From: Paenibacillus dokdonensis
Lineage (GTDB): Bacteria > Bacillota > Bacilli > Paenibacillales > Paenibacillaceae
NCBI RefSeq assembly: GCF_004916975.1
Contig: NZ_STGQ01000002.1
Coordinates: 1,316,079 to 1,380,078, forward strand
Reading direction: 5' to 3'
Length of the DNA stretch: 64,000 nucleotides
Every line of letters begins with the position of its first letter. The first letter of the stretch is position 1. A model generated the notes under the pieces. It had not been told where the DNA came from, did not search any database, and worked only from the letters and a program-made list of their open reading frames with translations. The translations under genes were made by a program, and so were the position numbers. Positions 18,237 to 27,399 of the stretch are shown here, piece by piece.

Positions 18237-19118
18237 ATGAAACGCAAAAAATCATCCGGGCTGCTCCAGCAGCTGGTATTTGTGGGCCCGTCCACAATCT
18301 TTTTTACCATTATCATTGTGATTCCGTTCATTCTGGGGCTATATTATTCCTTTACGAATTGGAACGGTGTATCCGGTCAAGTGACCTGGGTCGGCATCGA
18401 CAATTTCAAACAAATATTAACCAAAGATCCCGATTTTGGGAAGGCCTTCTGGTTTACGGTAAGATTTACGGTCGTTGGCATTATTTTAACCAATTTGCTC
18501 GGTTTTTTCCTTGCCTATTTATTGACCAAGCCGTTGAAGACGCGAAACGTGCTGCGTACGATCTTTTTTATGCCAAACGTCATTGGCGGCCTGCTGCTCG
18601 GCTTCATCTGGCAGTTCATTTTCATTAAAGGCTTCTCTGCGGTAGGCGATGCTACCGGCTGGTCCTTCTTCAACCTGCCTTGGCTCGGTGATGCGACTAC
18701 AGGTTTCTGGGGCATCATCATCGTATTTGTATGGCAAACGGCTGGTTATCTGATGGTGATTTACATTTCATCGATCAACAACATTCCGAAAGATATCATT
18801 GAGGCAGCCGAAATTGACGGAGCGAGCAAGATGCAAATCCTGAAATCGGTCATTGTACCGCTTGTCATGCCAGCTGTAACCGTTTGTCTGTTCCTGGCGA
18901 TTTCCTGGTCCTTTAAAATGTTCGATTTGAACTTGTCCCTGACCAAAGGCGGACCTTTCCGTTCGACGGAGTCGGTGGCGCTGAACATTTACAATGAAGC
19001 ATTCCAGAATAACCGTTACGGGCTGGGTACTGCAAAAGCAATTATCTTCTTCGTGGTCGTTGCAATCATTACCAGTCTGCAGGTTAAATTAACGAAAAGC
19101 AAGGAGGTTGAATCCTGA
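18237..19118 (+). CDS. Carbohydrate ABC permease, MalF/MsmF type (cassette 2)
   Basis: This is a 293-residue CUT1 sugar permease with six membrane segments and the EAA loop EAAEIDGASKMQILKSVIVP near residue 190. The frame stays open far upstream (to 17553), but AAGGGGAG six bases before the ATG at 18237 and the paralogue at 11567 fix the start. It is the first gene of the second cassette; its stop overlaps the start of the next permease in the same TGATG pattern as in cassette 1. Confidence 0.93.
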   Translation: MKRKKSSGLLQQLVFVGPSTIFFTIIIVIPFILGLYYSFTNWNGVSGQVTWVGIDNFKQILTKDPDFGKAFWFTVRFTVVGIILTNLLGFFLAYLLTKPLKTRNVLRTIFFMPNVIGGLLLGFIWQFIFIKGFSAVGDATGWSFFNLPWLGDATTGFWGIIIVFVWQTAGYLMVIYISSINNIPKDIIEAAEIDGASKMQILKSVIVPLVMPAVTVCLFLAISWSFKMFDLNLSLTKGGPFRSTESVALNIYNEAFQNNRYGLGTAKAIIFFVVVAIITSLQVKLTKSKEVES

Positions 19119-19954
19119 TGGAAGTATCGAAAAAATACCGCCTCGGCACGCTCGCAACCGAGATTATTATGGTGCTGCTGGCGCTGGTCTTCCTGATTCC
19201 GTTCTACTTCCTGTTTGTGAATTCCGTCAAAACCTTCAGTGATTTGCTGACCAATTCGGCCAGCTGGCCGAAGAGCTTTGAGTGGCATAACTATGCGAGA
19301 GCGTGGGAAATCACGAATTTCCCGAAAGCATTTACGAATTCGCTGATCGTCACGGTCATCAGCAATATGGTGCTTTCCATGTTCAGTGGGATGGCGGCTT
19401 ACCGAATGGTTCGTCACAACAGTCGCTTTAACCGTTTTCTGTTTACGATCTTCGTGGCTGCGATGGTTATTCCGTTCCAGTCCATCATGATTCCACTTGT
19501 GAAAGTCATGAGCTCACTGAGCCTCATGAACAGCATTCCAGGCTTGATCATCGCCTATCTGGGCTTCGGTGTTCCGCTCAGCGTGTTCCTGTTCCACGGA
19601 TTTGTGAAAAGCATTCCGCTTGAGATCGAAGAGGCTGCACGCGTTGACGGTACCAGCATTTACGGAACGTTCTTCCGCATTGTATTGCCTTTGATGAAGC
19701 CGATGTTTGTTACCGTTATTATTCTGAACACACTGTGGATCTGGAATGACTATTTGCTTCCTTCCCTGGTGCTGCAAAGTGCAGATCTCCGGACCATTCC
19801 GATTGCAACCTTTGCATTCTTCGGGCAGTTTACGAAGCAGTGGGATCTGGCGCTTCCGGCACTGGTTCTGGGCATTCTGCCGGTCATCATCTTCTTCCTG
19901 GCGATGCAAAAATATATCGTTGAAGGCATTACGCAGGGCGCTGTAAAAGGCTGA
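19118..19954 (+). CDS. Carbohydrate ABC permease, MalG/MsmG type (cassette 2)
   Basis: The 278-residue protein has six hydrophobic segments and the EAA loop EEAARVDGTSIYGTFFRIVLP. It is translationally coupled to the upstream permease and is the paralogue of 12448-13281. Together they form the channel for the binding lipoprotein encoded next. No ATPase gene lies in the cassette. Confidence 0.93.
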   Translation: MEVSKKYRLGTLATEIIMVLLALVFLIPFYFLFVNSVKTFSDLLTNSASWPKSFEWHNYARAWEITNFPKAFTNSLIVTVISNMVLSMFSGMAAYRMVRHNSRFNRFLFTIFVAAMVIPFQSIMIPLVKVMSSLSLMNSIPGLIIAYLGFGVPLSVFLFHGFVKSIPLEIEEAARVDGTSIYGTFFRIVLPLMKPMFVTVIILNTLWIWNDYLLPSLVLQSADLRTIPIATFAFFGQFTKQWDLALPALVLGILPVIIFFLAMQKYIVEGITQGAVKG

Positions 19955-20043
19955 TGTTTAAGTAAACGGGGGGATATTGGACAGGTCAATCCCGTCCCCC
20001 TGTTTCGTCAATATCGTAAGTGCTCATCCCGGGGACCCGTCCC

Positions 20044-20068
20044 TATAATGAAAGAGTAAGCGATTACA
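20044..20068 (+). promoter_or_regulatory. Candidate -10 box with overlapping cre-like site
   Basis: TATAAT at 20044-20049 is followed by AGTAAGCGATTACA (20055-20068), which fits the CcpA cre consensus TGNAARCGNWWNCA with one mismatch (first base). The site lies about 75 bases before the binding-protein gene, so that gene may have its own catabolite-controlled promoter within the cassette. A clear -35 is missing. Confidence 0.45.
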
Positions 20069-20141
20069 GATAAGAAAAACTCAAGCTTATGACCTTAAAG
20101 ATTAATGATGTGAAGGACAAGAAAAAAGGGAGGATTCATTC

Positions 20142-21434
20142 ATGAAAAGACGTTCCAAAATCACGCTGGCATCCATGCTCGCTCTTTCAGTTGTACTTGC
20201 AGGCTGCGGCTCCAAAACAGACAAAAATACCGAGAGCGCAAGCGGAGATAGCAGTAAAGGCGGCACCAAAACGATTCATATCTTCCAATTTAAAGTTGAG
20301 ATCGCTGAAGCCCTCAATAAGCTGAAAGGCGATTATGAGGCAAGCCATCCGGGCATCAAGCTCGACATTCAAACGGTTGGCGGCGGCTCCGATTACGGCG
20401 CAGCGCTGAAAGCGAAATTCGCATCCGGCGAAGAGCCCGACATTTTCAACGTTGGCGGTTACACGGATTTGAACACTTGGGTGGATAAACTCGATGATTT
20501 GTCCAATGAAAAATGGGTCAGTGACATGGTTGACGTATCCAAGGATCAAATTACGAAGGACGGCAAAATCTATGGTATGCCAATGAACCTTGAAGGCTAT
20601 GGTTTCGTATATAACAAGGATTTGTTCAAAAAAGCAGGTATCACGGAAACGCCTAAAACGCTCACTGAATTGACAGCTGCGGCTCAAAAGCTGCAGGATG
20701 CTGGCATCACTCCATTCGTTAACGGATATCAAGAAGGCTGGATCCTGGGACAACATACACTGAACGTTCCTTTCGCACATCAGGAAGATCCTAGCGCCTA
20801 TATCGATGGTTTGAACAAAGGTACCGCTAAATTCGCAGGCAACAAGCAAATGGATGAATTCATGAAGCTGTTTGACCTTACGCTGAAATACAGCAACAAG
20901 AACCCGCTGACGACCGACTACAACACGGAAATGACGATGTTCGCAAACGGACAAGCGGCAATGACGCAGCAAGGGAACTGGACTCAAGTTCAAATTGACG
21001 GAATTACGCCTAACATGAACATTGGTATCCTGCCTATGCCGATCAACGACAATGCAGAGGAAAATGACAAGCTGCTGGTTGGCGTACCAAACAACTGGGT
21101 TGTAAACAAGAACTCCAAAGTGAAAGACGATGCGAAGGAATTCCTGAACTGGCTCGTGACTTCCGATCAAGGTAAAAACTACATTACGAAAGAATTCAAG
21201 TTCATCCCTGCATTCAAAAGCATTAACGCTACCGAACAGGATCTGGGTGCACTCGGCGCTGAAGTATTGAAATACAGCAAAGAGAACAAGCTGCTGAGCT
21301 GGCAGTTTGCAAGATTCCCTGAAGGTGCTTGGAATGAGTTCGGTTCCAGCATGCAGAGCTACATCGCAGGTAAATCCGACAAGGATCAGCTCATGGCAGA
21401 TTTCCAAAAAACATGGGATAACCTGAAGAAATAA
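20142..21434 (+). CDS. Extracellular sugar-binding lipoprotein (cassette 2)
   Basis: This is a 430-residue lipoprotein (lipobox VLAGC) of solute-binding family 1. Its mature part shares motifs along its whole length with the protein of cassette 1, for example LDIQTVGGGSDYG, NPLTTDYNTE and EFLNWLVTSDQGKNYIT. The linker after the lipobox is longer and Lys/Ser/Gly rich. GGGAGG precedes the ATG. The 187-base gap before it, with a -10-like box and a cre-like site, suggests separate boosting of the binding protein. A strong terminator follows. Confidence 0.93.
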   Translation: MKRRSKITLASMLALSVVLAGCGSKTDKNTESASGDSSKGGTKTIHIFQFKVEIAEALNKLKGDYEASHPGIKLDIQTVGGGSDYGAALKAKFASGEEPDIFNVGGYTDLNTWVDKLDDLSNEKWVSDMVDVSKDQITKDGKIYGMPMNLEGYGFVYNKDLFKKAGITETPKTLTELTAAAQKLQDAGITPFVNGYQEGWILGQHTLNVPFAHQEDPSAYIDGLNKGTAKFAGNKQMDEFMKLFDLTLKYSNKNPLTTDYNTEMTMFANGQAAMTQQGNWTQVQIDGITPNMNIGILPMPINDNAEENDKLLVGVPNNWVVNKNSKVKDDAKEFLNWLVTSDQGKNYITKEFKFIPAFKSINATEQDLGALGAEVLKYSKENKLLSWQFARFPEGAWNEFGSSMQSYIAGKSDKDQLMADFQKTWDNLKK

Positions 21435-21465
21435 TCGAAGTACCTGAAGGAATAATTTCTATTAA

Positions 21466-21504
21466 AAAAGAGGCTCTCTTTTGACACTAAAAGGGGCCTC
21501 TTTT
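21466..21504 (+). terminator. Terminator of sugar cassette 2
   Basis: AAAAGAGGC pairs with GCCTCTTTT, with further pairing of TCTTTT and AAAAGG inside, followed by T. Confidence 0.85.
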
Positions 21505-21546
21505 CATCATCATCATTCAAGCAGCCGAATAGTAATCCATAAGAAC

Positions 21547-21596
21547 AAAGCCTGTTTATCCGGAAGTTTGGGGGAACGGGCTTTGTTTTTGTGAAC
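21547..21596. terminator. Second hairpin with T run before the SNF2 gene
   Basis: AAAGCCTGTT can pair with AACGGGCTTT and is followed by GTTTTTG. It may be a back-up terminator for cassette 2. Confidence 0.45.
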
Positions 21597-21781
21597 ATAT
21601 TTATGGATTTGCGTATCTTCCAGGCTGAGAAATTAAACACTCTATAGATGAGGACGGGGATCATTCAAGGGAACTTTTATCGCGGATTTTATATAAAAAA
21701 GACGATTGCGGTTTTTAAATTGAGTGGTTTTCGTATAAGATGGAAGTATATGTGTTATTACGGAAACGACAGGAGACAACC

Positions 21782-24700
21782 ATGAATCAACCGCTATATG
21801 GCGTATGGCTAGGTGATGTGTTTTTTTGTTTTTCAGGAGAAATGTCCGAACCGAAGGTGGATGCGTGGAGCAAGGTTGTGAGATCGCTTGTCATGACGGA
21901 CGGGGCGAAGCCCTTTGCACAGGCTGCGCTTCGTCTTGCCGAGCTGCGTTATCCTTCCCCGACGGCCGGACAGCGTACAGCCCGGCGCGGCGAGCGGCGG
22001 CAGCTGATGGGCAGGACCCTTGAAGGGCTTGCTTTGACACCTGCGGATGCCTTTTCCATGCTGCTGGCATGGGATGAACCCGCCTGTGTGCGGCTTGGCA
22101 TTGACCCGGGGGCAGAGATGGGATATTGGTCCAAAGCGGCCAAGTTTGCCTTGGAGCTGATGCTGCGCGGACAGATCGCTCCGGGTGCTGCGGCGGTTAC
22201 AGCGGCAGGCACCCGCCGGCGGGCAGGCGTACTCGCGCTGACGGGCAGCTGGAAGCCCAAGCTGAAGGAGCCGCAGGATATCGAGCGGTTTTTGCAGCTG
22301 GCAGCCGCCATGCCTCCGGTTGCGCTTGGTGTGCCTGCACTCCTCGGGAGCGAACCCTTGACGAAGCAGGAAGCGGGAGCGACTGCGCTGCATTCATTTC
22401 TGAGCGCGATGATTCATTCGCGCGTGCAGGAGATTGTGCGTGCGCAGGAGGGCAAACTGTCGCGCTGCCAGGCGGATTACCGCAGGGGGACATCACCGCT
22501 GACAGAGCTGTGGTGGAACAGCCTGCTTACCGTGAGCCGGACCATTGCTGTTCAGGGAACAGCCGAGGAAATAACCGCCATGGGCGAGGAGGTCGCCGCT
22601 TTTGGGGGGACTTCGATTCCGGAGAGTCCGGAAGGTGAAGAGCATTCCCGCCAGGGCAGGCTGAAGCTGGGGCTCCGCCTTGCGCCGAGCCATACGGAGG
22701 AACAAGAGCGCTGGCGTGTAACCTTTTGGGCGGAATTTCAAGATGAATTTGGAGCCTTGCTGCCGGTCGCTGCGATCTGGGGATACAGGGAACGGGATAT
22801 TCACCGCCGCGGGAAAATATATGAGGATGTACAAGAGCAGCTGCTGAACCTTCTGGGAGAAGCGGCATCGTTATCACCAGAGATTGCAGCCGCGCTGCGT
22901 GTACCCGCACCTCAAGGGATGGAGCTTACGTCCGCAGAGATGGTCGCCTTTGTACGGAACTCTGTACCACGGCTGAATAAAGCCGGGATGACGGTACAGA
23001 TGCCTTCCAAATGGAGCCGGAAGGGACGCCGCCGGGTCGGCCTGTCCCTCAAGATGCAAACCGATGACAGCAAGCCAGGCCTTCCTGTCATCGGTATGGA
23101 ACAGCTGGTGTCCTTTCATGTGGAGGCAGCGCTTGACGGGTTGACACTGTCACGTGATGAGCTTGCCGAGCTGGCAGAGGCTGCACTGCCTTATGTGCAG
23201 TTTCGCGGGGAATGGATAGAGCTGGACCTGAAGGAAATCCGCCAGGTTCTACGCTATCTGAAGCGGCATGAAGAGGGAGAGATGGATCTATCAGAATGGC
23301 TGCATCTGTCAGCGGAAGAAGGAGCAGAAAGGCTGTGGAAGGGCATTCCGGTCATGGGGCTGGAAACAGCAGGATACCTCCAGTCTCTGCTGGGCGAAGA
23401 GGGGCCCCGCAAGGTTCCGGTACGACCGGTGCCGGCTTCACTGCATGGCGTCCTTCGTCCATATCAGGAGCGGGGATATCAGTGGCTGTCTGCGATGAGG
23501 GATATGGGATTTGGCGTCTGCCTGGCGGATGATATGGGCTTGGGTAAGACGATTCAGGTGATTACCTGCTTGCTGGAGCAGTACAAGAAAGATCAAAATC
23601 CTGTTCTTATCGTGTGTCCGACCTCGCTTCTTGGCAACTGGCAGCGCGAGCTGCAGCGGTTTGCACCCGATCTGAATCTATATATTCATCACGGCAACCG
23701 CCGCCAGCATGGTGAGGATTTTCTGCAAGAGGCAGCCAAACATGATCTTGTCTTGACGACTTACCATCTGGCAGGACGGGATGGAACGGATTTGGCCGCC
23801 ATGGCGTGGACCTCCATCGTGCTGGATGAAGCACAGTATATAAAAAACCACCGCACAAAGCAGGCTCAAAGTGTGATGAAGCTGTCGTCTCCCCACCGCA
23901 TTGCAATGACGGGAACACCAGTGGAGAACCGCCTTGGCGAGCTGTGGTCGATATTTCACTTTTTAAACCCGGGTTATCTGGGCTCTGCAGCTTCATTCCG
24001 GCAGCATTATACGGCAAGCGACGCGGGAACCGGAAAGCTGCAGGAGCTTCATAAGCTTGTAGCTCCCTTCATGCTGCGGCGATTGAAGAGCGACCCGGAT
24101 ATCCGCAAGGATCTGCCGGAGAAGCTTGAGATTAAGTCGTACTGCACGTTGACGCCGGTCCAGGGAGCGATGTACCAGTCGGTGGTTGAACAGGTGATGG
24201 AGCAGATTGGCAAAGAAACGGGCATCACCCGCAAAGGGCTTGTGCTGTCCTCACTAACCAAGCTGAAGCAAATCTGTGATTCCCCGCAGCTTCTTGGCAG
24301 GGAAGAGTCCAAGGGTTCCAAGGCGGAATCTTCCGGTAAAATGGAGCGTCTCTATGATCTTCTCGATAATATAGATGAAACTGGAGAATCTGCGCTTATC
24401 TTCACCCAGTATGTGGCGATGGGACATTTAATTGTATCGCGCCTGGAGCAGAGGTATGGTGTCAAGCCGTCCTTTTTGCATGGGGGTGTTTCCAAACAGG
24501 AACGGGATCAGATGGTGAATGATTTTCAAAATGGAGAGGGATCACGGTTTTTCGTCCTTTCATTGAAAGCCGGGGGTGTCGGCCTCAACCTCACACGTGC
24601 CAACCACGTGCTACATTATGACCGGTGGTGGAATCCGGCGGTTGAGAACCAGGCCACGGACCGTGTTTTCCGTATCGGCCAGAACAAGAATGTCCAGGTT

Positions 24701-24868
24701 CATAAGCTGATATGCCAAGGCACGCTGGAAGAGCGTATTGATGAGCTGATTGAACATAAGAAGGCGCTGTCCGAACAGGTCGTCGGCTCTGGCGAAACCT
24801 GGCTTACCGAAATGTCTGACAATGAGCTCCGGGAGTTGATTACGCTTCAGGGAGAAGACTGGATGTAA
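21782..24868 (+). CDS. SNF2/Rad54-family DNA helicase (DEAD/DEAH superfamily II)
   Basis: This 1028-residue protein has an N-terminal region of about 560 residues, as in bacterial SNF2 proteins, then the two helicase lobes. Motif I is DDMGLGKT at about 581-589, motif II is DEAQ near 680, motif III is MTGTP, and motif VI is QATDRVFRIGQ near 962. These proteins are ATP-driven DNA or protein-DNA translocases related to RapA. The start at 21782 follows AGGAG at seven bases; the frame opens 14 codons earlier without a site. The next gene encodes a SWIM-type zinc finger protein, a common companion of bacterial SNF2 genes. Confidence 0.93.
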   Translation: MNQPLYGVWLGDVFFCFSGEMSEPKVDAWSKVVRSLVMTDGAKPFAQAALRLAELRYPSPTAGQRTARRGERRQLMGRTLEGLALTPADAFSMLLAWDEPACVRLGIDPGAEMGYWSKAAKFALELMLRGQIAPGAAAVTAAGTRRRAGVLALTGSWKPKLKEPQDIERFLQLAAAMPPVALGVPALLGSEPLTKQEAGATALHSFLSAMIHSRVQEIVRAQEGKLSRCQADYRRGTSPLTELWWNSLLTVSRTIAVQGTAEEITAMGEEVAAFGGTSIPESPEGEEHSRQGRLKLGLRLAPSHTEEQERWRVTFWAEFQDEFGALLPVAAIWGYRERDIHRRGKIYEDVQEQLLNLLGEAASLSPEIAAALRVPAPQGMELTSAEMVAFVRNSVPRLNKAGMTVQMPSKWSRKGRRRVGLSLKMQTDDSKPGLPVIGMEQLVSFHVEAALDGLTLSRDELAELAEAALPYVQFRGEWIELDLKEIRQVLRYLKRHEEGEMDLSEWLHLSAEEGAERLWKGIPVMGLETAGYLQSLLGEEGPRKVPVRPVPASLHGVLRPYQERGYQWLSAMRDMGFGVCLADDMGLGKTIQVITCLLEQYKKDQNPVLIVCPTSLLGNWQRELQRFAPDLNLYIHHGNRRQHGEDFLQEAAKHDLVLTTYHLAGRDGTDLAAMAWTSIVLDEAQYIKNHRTKQAQSVMKLSSPHRIAMTGTPVENRLGELWSIFHFLNPGYLGSAASFRQHYTASDAGTGKLQELHKLVAPFMLRRLKSDPDIRKDLPEKLEIKSYCTLTPVQGAMYQSVVEQVMEQIGKETGITRKGLVLSSLTKLKQICDSPQLLGREESKGSKAESSGKMERLYDLLDNIDETGESALIFTQYVAMGHLIVSRLEQRYGVKPSFLHGGVSKQERDQMVNDFQNGEGSRFFVLSLKAGGVGLNLTRANHVLHYDRWWNPAVENQATDRVFRIGQNKNVQVHKLICQGTLEERIDELIEHKKALSEQVVGSGETWLTEMSDNELRELITLQGEDWM

Positions 24869-24909
24869 GCTGACAGGCAATAATGACAGCAGACCGGGAG
24901 GGTACGTTA

Positions 24910-25650
24910 ATGAAAAGAGAACCGTTCGAGCTGAGTATTGTACCCGGCTGGATTCACGCCAAAGAGGCCCGCAGTCAGAAGTCAAACGCGGAATCAGCGG
25001 GAACGGAAGCATACTGGAAAGTGGAAATTCCCTGCCCGCAGCTTACGGCGGAAGAGCGGACTGAAATCTGCGAGCGGCTTGCCGATCATCCTGATGATTT
25101 ATATGCCTTACTGAAGAATCAACAGCCGTCATGGCTGGAGGAGGAAATTCCTGCAGATGATGTACCTCGGCTGGAACAGGCAAAATGCAGCTGCAGTCAA
25201 AGTGAGTGTCGTCATATTCAAATGGTCCTGGAGACAGTGGAACATAAGCTTCATTCCGAACCCTTGCTGCGGCTTACTCTGCTAGGTCTTGCCCGAGAGC
25301 AGCTGCTGAACTTTGTCTTTCAAGAATGGGCGGAAGAAGTGCCTGCAGTGGCTGAATCTTCGGATGAAGAGGCTCTGAGCAAGCTGGAGGAGAAGGGGAA
25401 GTCGGGGCCTTCCTCGGGGGAATGGCTTGCGGAAGCGGCGGAGCAGGGCAAACTGCATGAGCCGGGGTCCACTTATTTGGATGTAAAGGTACACCTGACT
25501 GCTATACCCGATGACGAGCTGGAGATGGATGACTGGACAGAACTGCTGCCGAACGTCAAAGCTGTGCAGCAAGTGATCCGCCAGATCACATTAGAGGCTG
25601 CTGGGAAGGCAAGAGAAAGTCTTGGCAGCATCAAGGACTCTGGTGGATAA
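24910..25650 (+). CDS. SWIM zinc-finger protein partnered with SNF2 helicase
   Basis: The 246-residue acidic protein contains CSCSQSECRH at about residues 92-101, matching the SWIM zinc-finger spacing CxC-x(n)-CxH with a compact n of 4. No other domain is recognisable; the rest is rich in Glu and Leu. GGGAGGG lies before the ATG at 24910; an ATG nine codons upstream has no good site. It starts 41 bases after the SNF2 stop, so the two are almost certainly cotranscribed. SWIM domains bind DNA or proteins, so it may help target the helicase. That role is inferred. Confidence 0.8.
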   Translation: MKREPFELSIVPGWIHAKEARSQKSNAESAGTEAYWKVEIPCPQLTAEERTEICERLADHPDDLYALLKNQQPSWLEEEIPADDVPRLEQAKCSCSQSECRHIQMVLETVEHKLHSEPLLRLTLLGLAREQLLNFVFQEWAEEVPAVAESSDEEALSKLEEKGKSGPSSGEWLAEAAEQGKLHEPGSTYLDVKVHLTAIPDDELEMDDWTELLPNVKAVQQVIRQITLEAAGKARESLGSIKDSGG

Positions 25651-25763
25651 CGTAAAAGACATGAAGTGGCAGCTTTGGCAGGATTCCGACGTTTTTTGCC
25701 GCTTTTCCTTGAATCAAGTACAATGTACATATGATGAGGAAAGGTACAGTAAGGAGAATGGGT

Positions 25764-26594
25764 ATGAATAAACAAGCATGGAAAAAGGGATTATGGACAT
25801 GCCTGCTGATTACCGCGTTGGTTATTCCGACCGCGGTCCTCAGCGGCTGTGAAAAAACAGGCGGTTCAGGCAAGGAACAGGGACAAGCCCTGCAGGGGGC
25901 TGGCAAAGGTGAACAGGAGGGGCAGGTTCCTGCAGATCCGGTTATGGCAAAACGCACGGAGAGCGCTCTTCAGACAACGATTAAGGAAGTGGACGGGAAG
26001 GAAGTCGTAACGAATCCCGAGGCCATGACGGTCATCGTGAATAAGCAGCGCAGCCTGCCTGATGGTTATGAGCCTACGGATCTTGTCGAACCGAACGTTC
26101 CATTTTCCTTTGACGGTCCGCATGAGAAGCGTCATATGCGAAAGGAAGCGGCGGACGCACTTGAGAAGCTGTTTGCCGGAGCCAAGGATGACGGCATCGA
26201 ACTGCGCGCAGTATCGGGATACCGATCCTACAAACGCCAAAAGTCCATTTACGAGAATAATGTAAAAACCAAAGGGGAAGAGTACGCATCCCGTGTGAGT
26301 GCTGTTCCTGGAACGAGTGAACATCAGACTGGCCTGACCATTGATGTTTCCAGTCCTAGTGTGAAGAACGAGCTGGAGGAAAACTTCGGAGACTCTGCAG
26401 AAGGACAATGGCTCGCCGCTCACGCAGCGGATTACGGCTTTGTCATCCGTTATCCCAAGGGCGAGGAAGATGTGACGGGTTATGTCTACGAACCATGGCA
26501 TATCCGCTATATCGGTACAGACCTGGCGCAGGATGTTGCCAAGAGCGGTATGACGCTTGAAGAGTATTTTGATGAAGCAAATATTAAGCTGTAG
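25764..26594 (+). CDS. VanY-like D-alanyl-D-alanine carboxypeptidase lipoprotein
   Basis: The 276-residue product has a signal peptide and lipobox (VLSGC), a Gln/Gly/Lys-rich linker and a C-terminal VanY/LAS-type peptidase domain. The zinc and catalytic signatures are present: SGYRSYKRQ, SEHQTGLTID (His and Asp ligands, around residue 186) and EPWHIRY. Such enzymes trim the terminal D-Ala of peptidoglycan pentapeptides at the outer face of the membrane. The ATG at 25764 is nine bases after AAGGAG; ATGs at 25758 and 25731 are alternatives. It is transcribed alone and ends at a shared terminator. Confidence 0.92.
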   Translation: MNKQAWKKGLWTCLLITALVIPTAVLSGCEKTGGSGKEQGQALQGAGKGEQEGQVPADPVMAKRTESALQTTIKEVDGKEVVTNPEAMTVIVNKQRSLPDGYEPTDLVEPNVPFSFDGPHEKRHMRKEAADALEKLFAGAKDDGIELRAVSGYRSYKRQKSIYENNVKTKGEEYASRVSAVPGTSEHQTGLTIDVSSPSVKNELEENFGDSAEGQWLAAHAADYGFVIRYPKGEEDVTGYVYEPWHIRYIGTDLAQDVAKSGMTLEEYFDEANIKL

Positions 26595-26610
26595 GCTTAT
26601 CTCCTATGTA

Positions 26611-26651
26611 AAAAGGGACGGAACAGGTATGATGCCTGCTCCGTCCCTTTT
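26611..26651. terminator. Bidirectional terminator between vanY-like and alarmone synthetase genes
   Basis: AAAAGGGACGGA...TCCGTCCCTTTT forms a long stem with an inner CAGG/CCTG, flanked by A and T runs on both sides. The two genes converge on it. Confidence 0.85.
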
Positions 26652-26664
26652 GCCTTTTAGAAGT

Positions 26665-27399
26665 CTAATCCTCGTGGATTTTCTCCAAATCCTCCACTAC
26701 ATACTCTCCGGCCTGCGCCAAAATTTCCTCTCGCAAACGAAGCATCTGATTATCCAGCTTATCAGCGGCCTCGGCAGCTTCTTTCAGTTCACCGACGACA
26801 TGATTTGGGACCTGTTTGTCATATTTATAGTAGATAATATGTTCCATACTGGCCCAGAAATCCATCGCGAGCGTGCGCATCTGGATCTCCACCTTCATCC
26901 ATCGCGTACCTTCAAACAAGATCAGCGGCACGGCGACAATGACATGCAGGCTCTGATAGCCGTTGGACTTGGGACACTCGATATAATCCTTGATTTCGAT
27001 AATACGGATATCATCCCGGTGTGAAAAATGATCGAGAAGCCGGTATATGTCCTTAACAAAAGCGCAAACGATTCTCATGCCGGCAATATCATGAATGTGG
27101 GTCAGAATATTGTCCATTGTGAAATCAAAGCCCTTGCGCTGCAGTTTGTTGATGATGCTTTTGGGTTCCTTGATCCGGACCTTGATATGTTCAATCGGAC
27201 TGTAACCATCCTGAAGTTTCAGCTCCGTCTTGATAAGTTTAATCTTATTTTGGAGCTCCTCCAGGGCGAGTTGATAAAGCATTGGCAGCTTCTTCCACTC
27301 ATTAAATTGATTCAGCAAATTGTTCTCGATATCAAGCTTCTGCAAATCCTTTAACGTGACAGAACCTGTAACAAGCGGATGATTCGATTCTTCTTTCAA
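26665..27399 (-). CDS. Small alarmone synthetase (RelP/RelQ-type (p)ppGpp synthetase)
   Basis: This protein of about 244 residues has only the RelA/SpoT synthetase domain: RGMRI-like IAGMRIVCAFVKDIYRLLDHF, the substrate-binding DYIECPKSNGYQSLH, and VEIQMRTLAMDFWASMEH. No hydrolase or TGS domain is present, which is the small alarmone synthetase class. These enzymes make pppGpp or ppGpp from ATP and GTP or GDP under stress. I place the start at a TTG (27397-27399) eight bases after GGAG; the frame stays open for 69 codons upstream without a site, and those residues do not look like protein. RelP and RelQ cannot be told apart with confidence. Confidence 0.88.
   Translation of the reverse strand: MKEESNHPLVTGSVTLKDLQKLDIENNLLNQFNEWKKLPMLYQLALEELQNKIKLIKTELKLQDGYSPIEHIKVRIKEPKSIINKLQRKGFDFTMDNILTHIHDIAGMRIVCAFVKDIYRLLDHFSHRDDIRIIEIKDYIECPKSNGYQSLHVIVAVPLILFEGTRWMKVEIQMRTLAMDFWASMEHIIYYKYDKQVPNHVVGELKEAAEAADKLDNQMLRLREEILAQAGEYVVEDLEKIHED

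Noticed and set aside
20187..21407. A 406-codon open frame on the minus strand opposite the binding-lipoprotein gene
   Set aside because: It lies exactly opposite a clear lipoprotein gene, is biased in Phe/Val/His as expected from antisense of Lys/Asp/Asn-rich protein, and has no ribosome site or homology that I recognise.
21386..21664. A 92-codon minus-strand frame between cassette 2 and the SNF2 gene
   Set aside because: It spans two terminator hairpins, has low-complexity composition and no ribosome site.
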